Source of the DNA: an uncultured Acidobacteriia bacterium
GTDB taxonomy: Bacteria > Acidobacteriota > Terriglobia > Bryobacterales > Bryobacteraceae
Direction of reading: 5' to 3'
Length of the DNA stretch: 64,000 bases
Assembly (NCBI GenBank): GCA_903881085.1
Contig: CAIRSA010000336.1
Location: 1-64,000 of the forward strand
Each line of letters begins with the position of its first letter. Position 1 is the first letter of the stretch. The position numbers were made by a program, and so were the translations under genes. Below, one piece after another: positions 25,464 to 34,548 of the stretch. The notes beneath the pieces are model-generated. The model worked only from the letters and a program-made list of their open reading frames with translations, was not told where the DNA came from and did not search any database.

Positions 25464-27599
25464 TTACTTTGACGACACGAGATTTTCCACAATGAACCGG
25501 CAGTTCAACACCTTCTCGGCAAGATCCAGCGGGCGGTAATAATAGTGATTGGATGCTTCGTAAGCCAGCACGGAATGGCGCCGCGCAAGCTTGTACATGC
25601 GTCGCGCCAGGGCCTCCTCTTCACTTGCGATCTGCCGCATGCGGTCGTGTGAACCTTTGCTGTCGCGCAGCATGTAGAACTCAATCTGATTCGCCACGCT
25701 ACGGAAGTGGATGTAGCAGGTCTCGGCGATGGCGAAGTCTTCGCTCGATTCAGGCACTGCGCGGCGGAATACGTCGAGCGCCTTGCCCCAGGCATCGGCC
25801 ATGCCGGCGAACTCGCGCTGCACGGTCGACGGCGGATACCGGCCGCTCCACGCTTTGTAGTCGTCCTGTGGTAACAGAATCATGGTGGCACGAATGCCAG
25901 AGGGAGTCAGCCGCAGCAGGTTCGCCGGGCCGTGCTGCGTTGGGATCGTATAGATGGCCACGCTGTATGGATATCGCTCGAAGGCGTCGCTGAAGCCCTT
26001 CCAGGCTTCCAATACAAGCGGCGCGGCGCGCTTGCCATAACGCGCTTCGGCGGTCTTCGCCAAGGCGTTCTCTTCGCCATCGAATATGCGGCGGGCCAGG
26101 TCAAGATTCGGCGACGGATAACCACCCAGGGTCCATGAGAGTTGAATGCCGCTGATTCCAGCCTGTTTGAGGTTGCGTGCGTGACGCTCCACCAGATTCA
26201 GTGCGGGCACAAATGGCACGGCCGAAATCTCCCACGTGTTGTTGAACTGCACCTTGGCCATGGTCTTCAAACCCGCGGCCTGCGCCAATGCCCAGTGTTC
26301 AGTGGCGCGCGGACCGGGGCCGACAACAGAGATGGAATATTCGCCAACCTGCGTCTTCACGCCGCCTCGTTCAATGGGTTTGCTCCATTCGCTAACGCTC
26401 ATGAACCGCATATCGGGCGCGAGTTTGGGAATCAGTGTGCGCGACATCGCATCGGGCCAACCCCAATCCCACACGATCACTTCCGCATCCTTACTGGTAC
26501 GCCGCACACCCTCGCGAATCGCATCGAGAACTTCGCCCACCACCGCAGCATCGGTCCGCTGGCCGCAGCGCGGGCAGGTCTTGGCAGTGCCTTTGGAAAA
26601 ACAGTTGGTCAGGTTCTCAGACATGGTGATGGAGAAGACACCGCCAAGGCCGGGGACATTGCGGAAGACGTGATCGAGGCTGTCAGAGATCCACTCGCGC
26701 ACCTGCTTTTGGCTGGTGCACATGGCGTGCGAACCGCCCTGCAAGGCGCCCTTCAGATCTTCGCGGTGCGCGAAAAACTCCACTGGCATGGAGCGCGGCT
26801 CATTCAAATAGAGATAGATTTTGATGCCATGCCGCGCGGCGCGCTGCACCAGCGTGTTGAGCGTAGCAAGCCGTTTCTCCCAGCCCTTTCCAAATTCCGG
26901 AAACTGTTTCGAGGGCGCCATGGTGTTCAGCACGCACTGCATCCACACGCCATCTACACCAGAGGCGGCAAGCTTTTGCAGGTAGCCTTCGGGAAACGGA
27001 TCGATCTCCGGCTCAAGCAGAGGATCGCCGTAGAGAGCGAAGAACGAGTAGATGTAGCGCGGATGAAAGGCCGATGGCGCGGGCGGCGCGAGTTGTTTCG
27101 AGGGAGCACTGAGGCGCTTGACGAATTCAAACGCCGGCTCGCCTTTCACATTGAAATCATTGCCGAGCGTGCGGCGGATCCAGCTGGCATCGGCCTCGGC
27201 GTGTTCGTATCGGACCGGTTCGCATTTGGGTTTTGTGCCCAGCTTGTGATCGAGGAAGTCGTCCTCCTTAAGCGTGAAGCGATATTTTTCGTTGGTCCAG
27301 CCAAGCAATCTGATCAATTGCTCTTCCGGCAGTACATCCCAGTTCTGGCGGATCACGGTTATATAAATACGGCGCAATTGATCGGGCGTGAGCACTGGCT
27401 TCGGGGGCAAACCCATCGCGCGGCCGACGCGCGAAATATTTTGCGGCGTGGCACCCACAACCTCGGCCATGCGGTCCAGATTCGCCAGTTCCCAGTTTCG
27501 AAAGACGAACTGATGCAGGTGGCTGGGAAAGTATGCGGGCGTTTCAGCCGACGCATGCAGACTGCACAATACTAAAACGGTTATCCTAGTAGAAAGCAT
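25464..27599 (-). CDS. large secreted TIM-barrel protein (glycosidase-like)
   Basis: A 711-residue protein read from the ATG at 27599, which gives a signal peptide (MLSTRITVLVLCSLHASAE); the frame is open to 27692. Residues about 30-110 resemble a helix-turn-helix-like module (VVGATPQNISRVGRAMGL). The central part (about 150-520) looks like a TIM barrel with GVDGVWMQCVLN, KIYLYLNEPRSMP, SITMSENL and VIVWDWGWPDA, resembling GH20/GH123-like hydrolases. A CPRCGQ pair sits inside it. Its ATG shares the palindrome CATG with the divergent TIGR00300 gene, so the two start codons overlap. A sugar substrate is likely but unproven. Confidence 0.75.
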   Translation of the reverse strand: MLSTRITVLVLCSLHASAETPAYFPSHLHQFVFRNWELANLDRMAEVVGATPQNISRVGRAMGLPPKPVLTPDQLRRIYITVIRQNWDVLPEEQLIRLLGWTNEKYRFTLKEDDFLDHKLGTKPKCEPVRYEHAEADASWIRRTLGNDFNVKGEPAFEFVKRLSAPSKQLAPPAPSAFHPRYIYSFFALYGDPLLEPEIDPFPEGYLQKLAASGVDGVWMQCVLNTMAPSKQFPEFGKGWEKRLATLNTLVQRAARHGIKIYLYLNEPRSMPVEFFAHREDLKGALQGGSHAMCTSQKQVREWISDSLDHVFRNVPGLGGVFSITMSENLTNCFSKGTAKTCPRCGQRTDAAVVGEVLDAIREGVRRTSKDAEVIVWDWGWPDAMSRTLIPKLAPDMRFMSVSEWSKPIERGGVKTQVGEYSISVVGPGPRATEHWALAQAAGLKTMAKVQFNNTWEISAVPFVPALNLVERHARNLKQAGISGIQLSWTLGGYPSPNLDLARRIFDGEENALAKTAEARYGKRAAPLVLEAWKGFSDAFERYPYSVAIYTIPTQHGPANLLRLTPSGIRATMILLPQDDYKAWSGRYPPSTVQREFAGMADAWGKALDVFRRAVPESSEDFAIAETCYIHFRSVANQIEFYMLRDSKGSHDRMRQIASEEEALARRMYKLARRHSVLAYEASNHYYYRPLDLAEKVLNCRFIVENLVSSK

Positions 27600-28833
27600 G
27601 TCTTTACATACTACGCCGAACTCTGTCCAGGAAACCGTTGAGGCCCAGGGACACCTGATCGACTCACACATCATGGAAAGGATCTTCGACACGGTGGTCG
27701 AGTACCAGGGCCGTTTCGAAGTCGAAAAGTTTCAAATCGGACGCACCAACAGCGAGCCGTCACATCTGCGCCTGAAGGTGGAAACGCCGAGCAAGGAATT
27801 GATGCTGCAATTACTGGGGCAGTTGCTGGGCTTGGGCTGCTCGCCGGCGGATTCGGGCGATGCCTATCTGGTGACAGTTGACCGCGACATGTGCGCTCCC
27901 GAGGATTTCTATTCCACCACAAATCAGCGCACGCAGGTGCGCATCAATCAACAGTGGATCGATGTGCAGAAGCAGCGCATGGACGCGTTGGTCGTAGTAG
28001 AAAATGGCCAGGCGCGTTGCAGCCGCTTGCGCGACGTGAAAGCAGGCGACCAGGTAATCACGGGCATGCGCGGCATCCGTGTGATTCCAGAATCGAAAGA
28101 GCGCGACCGCTTGGCGTTTGCGTTCATGAGCAACGGCATCTCCTCTGAGCGGCAGGTAGAAACCGCAGTGCGCCAGACAGCCGCGCTGATTGAGGGCGCG
28201 CGCGCGGAAAAGAAGAAGGTCGTAATCGTCGCAGGTCCAGTTGTGGTTCACACTGGCGGCGTTGTGCCGCTTTCCAACATGATTCGCGCCGGCTTTGTCG
28301 ATGCGATCCTGAGCGGCAATGCGCTTGGCGTGCACGACATCGAAAATGCACTACTTGGCACATCGCTTGGCGTGCGGCAATCGGACGGGCGCCAGGAAGA
28401 GCACGGGCACCGCAATCACATGCGCGCCATCAATGCCATCTATCATGCGGGCAGCGTGAAAGGCGCGGTGGAAAGCGGCCGGTTGAAGAGCGGCGTGCTG
28501 TACGAATGCGTCAAGGCGAACGTGCCTTTCGTGCTTGCCGGGAGCCTGCGCGACGATGGCCCGCTGCCCGACACCATTACCGACATGAATGAGGCGCAGG
28601 ACGCTTACAACGAGCATCTGCAAGGCGCAGGACTGGTGCTGTGCCTGGGCTCGATGCTGCATTCCATCGCCACCGGCAACATGCTGCCCAGTTGGGTGAA
28701 GATTGTTTGTGTCGATATCAACCCGGCAGTCGCCACCAAGGTCAGCGATCGCGGCACTGGCCAGATGGTTGGCGTAGTGACCGACGTGGGCCTGTTCCTC
28801 GACTTACTCTCAAAGGCTTTGATCGCGAAATGA
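27598..28833 (+). CDS. TIGR00300 family protein (LOR/SDH-domain, ornithine cyclodeaminase-like)
   Basis: A 411-residue cytoplasmic protein of the family once named for the plant LOR/SDH linker region. The N-terminal block VEAQGHLIDSHIMERIFD, the central GKTN-like FQIGRTNSEPSHLRL, and the C-terminal nucleotide-binding part (VVHTGGVVPLSNMIRAGFVD, LSGNALGVHDIE, LCLGSMLHSIATGNMLP) are typical. Characterised archaeal and cyanobacterial relatives act as NAD-dependent ornithine cyclodeaminases, converting ornithine to proline plus ammonia, but this has not been shown for bacteria of this group. The gene is ATGA-coupled to queF. The start overlaps the divergent gene's start codon. Confidence 0.85.
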   Translation: MSLHTTPNSVQETVEAQGHLIDSHIMERIFDTVVEYQGRFEVEKFQIGRTNSEPSHLRLKVETPSKELMLQLLGQLLGLGCSPADSGDAYLVTVDRDMCAPEDFYSTTNQRTQVRINQQWIDVQKQRMDALVVVENGQARCSRLRDVKAGDQVITGMRGIRVIPESKERDRLAFAFMSNGISSERQVETAVRQTAALIEGARAEKKKVVIVAGPVVVHTGGVVPLSNMIRAGFVDAILSGNALGVHDIENALLGTSLGVRQSDGRQEEHGHRNHMRAINAIYHAGSVKGAVESGRLKSGVLYECVKANVPFVLAGSLRDDGPLPDTITDMNEAQDAYNEHLQGAGLVLCLGSMLHSIATGNMLPSWVKIVCVDINPAVATKVSDRGTGQMVGVVTDVGLFLDLLSKALIAK

Positions 28834-29228
28834 AAAAGAAAGCATACACCGACGAACACGCGGAAGCTGGCGTGAAGGCGCCGCTGCCGGATATCGATAC
28901 CTGGCCCAACCAGTACCGCGGATATGAGATTGAAATCTCGACTCCAGAATTCACCTCCGTGTGCCCGAAAACAGGGCTTCCGGATCACGGCACGCTGACG
29001 CTGCGCTACACGCCAGACAAGCTCTGTCTGGAGTTGAAGTCGCTGAAGATGTACTGGCTGGAGTATCGCAACCTGGGCATTTTTCAGGAGAACGTAGTGA
29101 ACCGTTTTCTGGCCGACGTGGTGAAAGCAACGAATCCGATTTCGGCGACTGTCATTGGCGAGTTCACTCCGCGCGGCGGCGTCTACTCAAAGATTACGGC
29201 AAGCTGGAGCAGGAAACGTGGCCGCTGA
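28830..29228 (+). CDS. queF: NADPH-dependent 7-cyano-7-deazaguanine reductase
   Basis: QueF reduces preQ0 to preQ1 in the queuosine tRNA modification pathway. The 132-residue protein is of the short, single-domain type. The catalytic cysteine lies in FTSVCPKTGLPDHG (thioimide-forming Cys, with the nearby Asp), and the substrate-binding glutamate in YRNLGIFQENVVNR. The true start is the ATG at 28830, overlapping the TIGR00300 stop by 4 bp; longer in-frame extensions upstream are out-of-frame readings of the neighbour. Other queuosine genes are not in the window. Confidence 0.95.
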   Translation: MKKKAYTDEHAEAGVKAPLPDIDTWPNQYRGYEIEISTPEFTSVCPKTGLPDHGTLTLRYTPDKLCLELKSLKMYWLEYRNLGIFQENVVNRFLADVVKATNPISATVIGEFTPRGGVYSKITASWSRKRGR

Positions 29229-30666
29229 GAGCAACAACGAATTATTAGACGCGATCCGGGAAATTCAGGAGCGCACGCGCGCCCGTCACCCCGAATCGCC
29301 GACCTCGCAAGGCGCGATTCCGTTACCCGATTTAATGGCCGTGGTGCATGCGCGCGACGCGGCCGAAGCGAAGGTAGCGGCCATCGGCACGGTGAACCCG
29401 CGGCCTCCGGGATTCGTCAGCAACATAGCGCAGGCGTTGAAGCGGTTGGTTGCACGGGCACTGGATTGGCACGTACGCGAGCAGGTGGAGTTCAATCGCG
29501 CGGCGGTCGATTCGATTCAGGCGATTTTAGAAGCGTTGAGTGAAACGCGGCGGTCATTATCGTTGCTGAGCGGGCAGGCCAACGATCAACGCAACGAACT
29601 GCGGATACTGCTCGACCAGTTCGGCGACCGGTTGGATCGCGCGGTGGCGCAGACTACGGCGTTGAAAGAAGAGGCGCGCGAATTGAAAGATATTCGCCAG
29701 CACTGGTCTGCCTGGCGGCAGGACTGGGAGAAGAAGGTCTCATTAAACGAGATCCAGTTCCTGCGCAGCGTGGCCGATTTGCAGGGCGCTCTTGCGCATC
29801 GCAGCACAGTGATGGAGGGCAACTTCCGCGACACTTTGAAGACGCAGCATGCAGCCTTTGAAGGGGCGATGGAAAAGTCGAACCAGGACGTGCAGCGAAG
29901 GTTCTGGTCGGACATTGAGAAGGTCCGCATGGAGTACGAGCGGCTGATTCATTCCGAGTTGCGCTTGATCCGCCAGCGCGCCGCCGTAGCGCCGCAAGCA
30001 ACTTCGGCGGTGACTCCGCACCTGCCGCACGAAAGCTACGACGCATTGAAGTTCGCGGAAAAGTTTCGTGGTAGCGAAGAGTATGTGCGCAAGAACCTGG
30101 AGTTCTACCGGAGCCACTTTGAGGGCAAGCGCGAAGTCCTCGACATTGGCTGCGGACGCGGCGAGTTCCTCGCACTGGCGCGCGAGTTGGGCGCCAACGC
30201 TCGCGGCATCGACTTGAGCGAAGAGTGCGTGGCCATGTGCCGCGCCAAAGGCCTCGAGGCGGAAACAGCGGACCTGTTCGTCTACCTCAACAATTTGGCC
30301 GATGCCTCGCTTGATGGCATCTTCTGTTCGCAGGTGATTGAGCACCTGCCGGTGGAGCGGTTGCCTGAGATGATCGGCCTTGCGGCGCGGAAGTTGACGC
30401 GCAACGGCGTGATGGCGATTGAGACTCCGAATCCGGAATGCCTGGCAATCTTCGCCACGCATTTCTATTTGGACCCAACGCACACGCGGCCTGTGCCTCC
30501 CGTGTTGACGGCGTTCTACATGGAAGAGGCTGGTTTGGGGCGGATTGAACTGCACCGTTTGTCGCCGGCGATTGAATCGATCCCTGAGTTGCAGGGCCTG
30601 CCAGCAGACTTCCGCGAGAAGTTCTTTGGCGGTATGGACTATGCGGCGCTGGGCTGGAAGTTATAA
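29218..30666 (+). CDS. SAM-dependent methyltransferase with long N-terminal coiled coil
   Basis: A 482-residue protein read from a GTG overlapping queF by 11 bp. The N-terminal half (about 1-270) is a charged, helical, coiled-coil-like region without a signal peptide. The C-terminal part is a class I methyltransferase: motif I EVLDIGCGRGEFLALA, acidic loop GIDLSEE, and motif IV/post-I DGIFCSQVIEHLP. This layout resembles polysaccharide chain-terminating methyltransferases of the WbdD type, where the coiled coil measures chain length, so a role in O-antigen or capsule assembly is possible. No other polysaccharide gene is adjacent, so this is inference. The 3' end overlaps the convergent aldolase gene by 28 bp. 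Confidence 0.85.
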   Translation: MAAESNNELLDAIREIQERTRARHPESPTSQGAIPLPDLMAVVHARDAAEAKVAAIGTVNPRPPGFVSNIAQALKRLVARALDWHVREQVEFNRAAVDSIQAILEALSETRRSLSLLSGQANDQRNELRILLDQFGDRLDRAVAQTTALKEEARELKDIRQHWSAWRQDWEKKVSLNEIQFLRSVADLQGALAHRSTVMEGNFRDTLKTQHAAFEGAMEKSNQDVQRRFWSDIEKVRMEYERLIHSELRLIRQRAAVAPQATSAVTPHLPHESYDALKFAEKFRGSEEYVRKNLEFYRSHFEGKREVLDIGCGRGEFLALARELGANARGIDLSEECVAMCRAKGLEAETADLFVYLNNLADASLDGIFCSQVIEHLPVERLPEMIGLAARKLTRNGVMAIETPNPECLAIFATHFYLDPTHTRPVPPVLTAFYMEEAGLGRIELHRLSPAIESIPELQGLPADFREKFFGGMDYAALGWKL

Positions 30667-31622
30667 CTTAGCGGTGTAGCGGATTGGACCGCTGCATTGA
30701 CCGCTTCGATGTTGCGCACGCCTTCTGTAGCGAGCCATCGCTCCAGCCCGGCGCGGCCTTCGCTCACGTAGGGACCGATGCCGTCCTGCCAGGTGGCGCG
30801 CCCGCAGAGCACTCCCGAATAACGTGCGCCGGCTTCGCGCGCCAATGTAAGCGACTCGAGAAAGCGTTCCGCGCGCACGCCCGCGCTGAGATAGATGTAC
30901 GGCATCTTCACCAGCGCATCGCCACGGCGGAAATATTCGATCGCTTCGGCGCGTGTGTAGGCGGGCTCCGCGCCATCGACGTAGGCCACGTTAACAGGGA
31001 ACTCCACCTTCAAAATATCCACCTTGTATTGCGGCCTCGAAAACTCCTCCATCATGTACAGCACGATTTCTGGCTTGCGTTTTGAGAACGCGAAACCAAA
31101 TGGGTCAGAGCCAGCGGGATCGTAGGCAACGGGTTCGAGGAAGAACGGCAGTTCGGCAGCTTCGCACTCATGCCCGATGCGTTCGATGAGTGCCAGCTTT
31201 TGATCGTTGGCTTCGGCTGGATCGTCAGGCGAGTAGTGCAGCAGGATCTTCACGCCTTCGGCACCGGCATCGCGCAGGCGTCGCGCGGATTGATTGGCGA
31301 TGAGCGCAAGCATTCGGTTCGGGCGCGGGTTGTTGTAGCCGTCCATCTCATAGGTCAGCAGCAGACCGCAGCCAGGGGCGCGATGCGCGGCGGCGGGTGC
31401 GCCCACTTCGGGATCAAGCAGCACGGCACTCGCATGCGGCGTGAGCGCTGCAGTGACGATGCATTTGAACTCGGCAATCTCCGCGGGCGTTGGCTCGCCG
31501 CCTGCGTCAATCATCATCTGGCGAAGACTGCCACGCTGATCGATGGCCATGGCGGCGATGGTCCCCGCGGGTGTGGAGAGCGCGCGCAGGCGATCTAACT
31601 TGGCTTGTGACGGATGGGGCAT
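30639..31622 (-). CDS. tagatose 1,6-bisphosphate aldolase-like (LacD-type class I aldolase)
   Basis: A 327-residue cytoplasmic TIM barrel. The N-terminal AIDQRGSLRQMM, central KILLHYSPDD, FFLEPVAYD and the C-terminal YIYLSAGV and GVLCGRATWQDG match LacD/class I aldolases, with the Schiff-base lysine likely in ILKVEFPVN. LacD cleaves tagatose 1,6-bisphosphate to glyceraldehyde 3-phosphate and dihydroxyacetone phosphate; related enzymes act on sulfofructose phosphate, so substrate is open. It is a single gene, and its 3' end overlaps the methyltransferase gene by 28 bp tail to tail, so the genes must share the transcript-end region. Confidence 0.88.
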   Translation of the reverse strand: MPHPSQAKLDRLRALSTPAGTIAAMAIDQRGSLRQMMIDAGGEPTPAEIAEFKCIVTAALTPHASAVLLDPEVGAPAAAHRAPGCGLLLTYEMDGYNNPRPNRMLALIANQSARRLRDAGAEGVKILLHYSPDDPAEANDQKLALIERIGHECEAAELPFFLEPVAYDPAGSDPFGFAFSKRKPEIVLYMMEEFSRPQYKVDILKVEFPVNVAYVDGAEPAYTRAEAIEYFRRGDALVKMPYIYLSAGVRAERFLESLTLAREAGARYSGVLCGRATWQDGIGPYVSEGRAGLERWLATEGVRNIEAVNAAVQSATPLSYNFQPSAA

Positions 31623-31702
31623 GGAGGCTCAACAAAGCGTAGCATGGGGCGCCACCGAGTTAAGTCCCTGCGCCACAGGATGTTTTGTTACAATGGCAAC
31701 CT

Positions 31703-32086
31703 ATGCGAATTTTCATTCTTTTGGCGCTGTTCCTGACTCCGATCTTTTCGCAGTCAGGCGGCCACTATAACATTGTCGCGCGCGATACGATGTCACCTGG
31801 CGGCCACGGAGTAATCACGATGAACAACGAGGGCCAGGTGGTAAGTGCCCTGGAACTGGACATAACCAAAGGTCCCTTGAACATCACGAAAGTAGTCATC
31901 CATTTTGCGGACCGGAAACTGGCGCCGCGGGCTTCCCCGATTGCGCCTCGCAATACACCGGAATGGACAAGCCGCCCCATCAAGTGGCCAAGCGGCAAGG
32001 AGCACAAGGTGACTGCCGTCGAATATTGGTACGCAGGGAAGACCGGGGCCAAACCCGAAATTGCCGTATTGGGCTTGCAGAAGTAA
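31703..32086 (+). CDS. small secreted hypothetical protein
   Basis: A 127-residue protein with a good signal peptide (MRIFILLALFLTPIFSQ) and a mature part of about 110 residues, predicted as mainly beta-strand, with no cysteines. I do not recognise a family. TACAAT (31689-31694) lies 8 nt before the ATG and no Shine-Dalgarno is visible, so a leaderless transcript is possible. The frame is open to 31685 but the internal ATG at 31703 gives the signal peptide. It stands alone between two minus-strand transcription units; its stop lies 5 nt from the stop of the convergent GH3 gene. Confidence 0.75.
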   Translation: MRIFILLALFLTPIFSQSGGHYNIVARDTMSPGGHGVITMNNEGQVVSALELDITKGPLNITKVVIHFADRKLAPRASPIAPRNTPEWTSRPIKWPSGKEHKVTAVEYWYAGKTGAKPEIAVLGLQK

Positions 32087-32091
32087 CTGCG

Positions 32092-34548
32092 TTATTCTGG
32101 CTTCAGCGTTGCGGAAAGGCGTATGTCACGCGAAGAAGCGCCAACGTAGACCATGCGCTCGACAGGAGACTCGATCCATGCGTGGCGCTCGACAGACCAG
32201 TTCGACAAAGCGCGCGGTGTGATCGTGAGCGTTACCTTGCGGCTCTCGCCCGGAGCGAGTTCGATGCATTCGAACGCGGCTAGCGAGCGGCCTGGTCCAA
32301 GGTAGAGTTGAACTACTTCGCCGCCGCGCACGGGGCCTGAGTTACGCACAACAAAGGTGGCTTGGCCATTGCCCATCAAAACGAGGTCAGCGTATTCAAA
32401 GCGAGTATACGAAAGACCGTGGCCAAAGGCGAAGAGAGGCTCAATGCCCTCCTGCTCAAGCCAGCGGTATCCGACGGCGAGCCCTTCGGAATAGTTTGCC
32501 TGGCTGGCAATTCTCTCCGCATGGCCAGGCGCGTAGGGAGCCGTGTCCTTAAGATTGCGGGGGAACGTCACCGGCAGCCTGCCACTAGGATTCACGCGCC
32601 CCAACAGCACATCGGCGGTCGCCCATCCGCCTTCCTGCCCCGGATACCACATCTCAAGAATGGCCCCGGTCTTGTCCTTCCACGGAATACGAACAGGTCC
32701 ACCGGTATTCAGAACAACGATGGTCTTTCGCGCGGTTTCAGCCACACGAGAGATTAGCTCGTCCTGCGCTTCGGGCAGATCGATTGTGCCCGTGCCGCAC
32801 CACGCGAATACAATTGCGGTATGCGCAATCCGCGCGGCGGCAACGGCGGCATCGATCGCACGGCGGCGGACTTGCGGAGTGATCCATGCGAAGCGGATGC
32901 GCAGCGGACCTTCGCCGTGGGAGTTGGCGGTGAGTTCGATGAGGTGTGCCCCTGCAGTTAGATGCAGCGAGGCGCCACCGGCGTTATCACGCCCATCGAG
33001 AGTCGGCAATATCCATGACCATTTCTTCGCGGCCATGCCGGTGCCGCCGAAGCCGGGGCCGCCTGTGCGGGCCGCTCGTTTACCGTCGATTGTGATGGAA
33101 CCTCCGCCCTCTGAGCCATGGTCCAGCGCGGGCTGCACTAGAAAGGTGTAGTCGCCCTCTTCGGCAATGGTGAGCGTGCCTTTCCAGGAAAAGTCAGCAT
33201 TCGATTCGAGCGCGCGGGCTCCGTCAAAATCTAGCGATGTGTCGATCTGGGTCGCGGCTATGTCCGCTGCTTCGCGCGTGCGGACCAGTCCCGGTCGCCC
33301 TTCGTGCGAGAGGACAGAAGCAGGGATGGGATCGCCTGCTAAATCGACGCCCGGAGAGTAAGCGATAGGGGCTCGCGGGGCAGTGCGGCGCAGCGCGGCG
33401 AGGGGCGAGACCAGGCGCGATTCGAAACCGTAAGCGCGCTCGCCGAGATACCCCGCTGCCAACTGACCCGCCGTAGGGCCGATGAGCACAAGCGATTCAA
33501 GATCCTGCTGCGTGAGCGGCAACGCACTGTTCTGATTGCGTAGAAGCACTGCGCCCGACGCGGCAATGTTACGCACGATCCTTGCATCGGCTTCGACATC
33601 GATCTTACCTGCCGCGCGAGGCTTTTGGTCGAGCAGACCGAAGCGCAGCATCTGACCCAGGATGCGGCCAACCGCGCGGTCCACATCGGCAATCGGAATC
33701 GTTCCCTTTTCGATTTCGGCCTTCAACGGCTCGATGAACCACGGCCCGCCGGGACGGCCCGCAATCGCGCGTCCTGGCATCTCCAGATCCAGTCCCTTCG
33801 TGATCGCCGCAGGGGTATGCAAAGCTCCCCAGTCTGAAGTTACAAAGCCTTTGAAGCCCAACTCCCTGCGCAGCACGCCGTTCATCAACGCGCCGTTCTC
33901 GCAGGCCGACTCGCCATTGATGCGGCTGTAGGCGCACATCACGGAGGCAGCGCCAGCCTCGATTGCGGCAACGAACGGCGGCAGGTAGATTTCGTGCAGC
34001 GTGCGCTCGTCCATCGTCACGTCCTGCGCGCCATTGTAGCCCGCCAGATGTTTCACCTGCGCCATCACGCCCTGGCTTTGAATGCCTTGAATTTCAGCTG
34101 CACCCAGGGCCGCAGACAGCAGAGGATCCTCGCTGAACGCGGTGTGATTGCGGCGGAAGAGTGGATCGCGCACGATGTTCACGTGCGGCGCGAGCACGAC
34201 ATTCTGCTCCAGCGCCGCGGCGTCGCGCCCCATCACCACGCCGTACATGCGCGCTTGCGCAACATCGAATGTGGCGGCCAGCGCTACGGGCGCGGGCATG
34301 CCGGTTGCTTCGCGATTCACGTTGATGCCAGGCGGACCATCGGCGAAACGCAGTGGCGGAATGCCCAGGCGCGGCACACCCGGCCAGTAGCCGGCCTGGC
34401 CCAGATCGCGCGGGTCGCGTGCGCCATGGACGAGCGACAGCTTTTCCTCAAGCGACATCCGCCGCAGCAGAGATTGCACGCGCGGATCCGGCGCTTGCGC
34501 CATCGCGGGCCAAAGCGGCAACGCAAGAACAATGATCGAGATTACCAC
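32092..34548 (-). CDS. secreted GH3 beta-glucosidase with PA14-like insert
   Basis: An 818-residue exported enzyme: signal peptide (about 1-18), GH3 N-terminal barrel (about 20-310), the alpha/beta sandwich (about 330-650) and a fibronectin-III-like end (about 700-800, SGPVRGGEVVQLYLGP). The catalytic nucleophile is the Asp of GFVTSDWGAL; substrate-binding motifs VKHLAGYNGAQ and NEDP-like TAFSEDPLL are present. A PA14-like carbohydrate-binding insert (about 440-560, DYTFLVQPALDHGSEGGG) sits in the second domain, as in many oligosaccharide beta-glucosidases. It starts with GTG inside the end of the DUF2911 gene (7-bp overlap), so it is the last gene of the operon from 39.2 kb, where it could feed glucose to the GMC dehydrogenase. 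Confidence 0.93.
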   Translation of the reverse strand: MVISIIVLALPLWPAMAQAPDPRVQSLLRRMSLEEKLSLVHGARDPRDLGQAGYWPGVPRLGIPPLRFADGPPGINVNREATGMPAPVALAATFDVAQARMYGVVMGRDAAALEQNVVLAPHVNIVRDPLFRRNHTAFSEDPLLSAALGAAEIQGIQSQGVMAQVKHLAGYNGAQDVTMDERTLHEIYLPPFVAAIEAGAASVMCAYSRINGESACENGALMNGVLRRELGFKGFVTSDWGALHTPAAITKGLDLEMPGRAIAGRPGGPWFIEPLKAEIEKGTIPIADVDRAVGRILGQMLRFGLLDQKPRAAGKIDVEADARIVRNIAASGAVLLRNQNSALPLTQQDLESLVLIGPTAGQLAAGYLGERAYGFESRLVSPLAALRRTAPRAPIAYSPGVDLAGDPIPASVLSHEGRPGLVRTREAADIAATQIDTSLDFDGARALESNADFSWKGTLTIAEEGDYTFLVQPALDHGSEGGGSITIDGKRAARTGGPGFGGTGMAAKKWSWILPTLDGRDNAGGASLHLTAGAHLIELTANSHGEGPLRIRFAWITPQVRRRAIDAAVAAARIAHTAIVFAWCGTGTIDLPEAQDELISRVAETARKTIVVLNTGGPVRIPWKDKTGAILEMWYPGQEGGWATADVLLGRVNPSGRLPVTFPRNLKDTAPYAPGHAERIASQANYSEGLAVGYRWLEQEGIEPLFAFGHGLSYTRFEYADLVLMGNGQATFVVRNSGPVRGGEVVQLYLGPGRSLAAFECIELAPGESRKVTLTITPRALSNWSVERHAWIESPVERMVYVGASSRDIRLSATLKPE

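Noticed and set aside
26142..27575. 477-residue plus-strand open frame opposite the TIM-barrel gene
   Set aside because: Shadow of the minus-strand gene; no domain, His/Arg-rich composition, no ribosome site.
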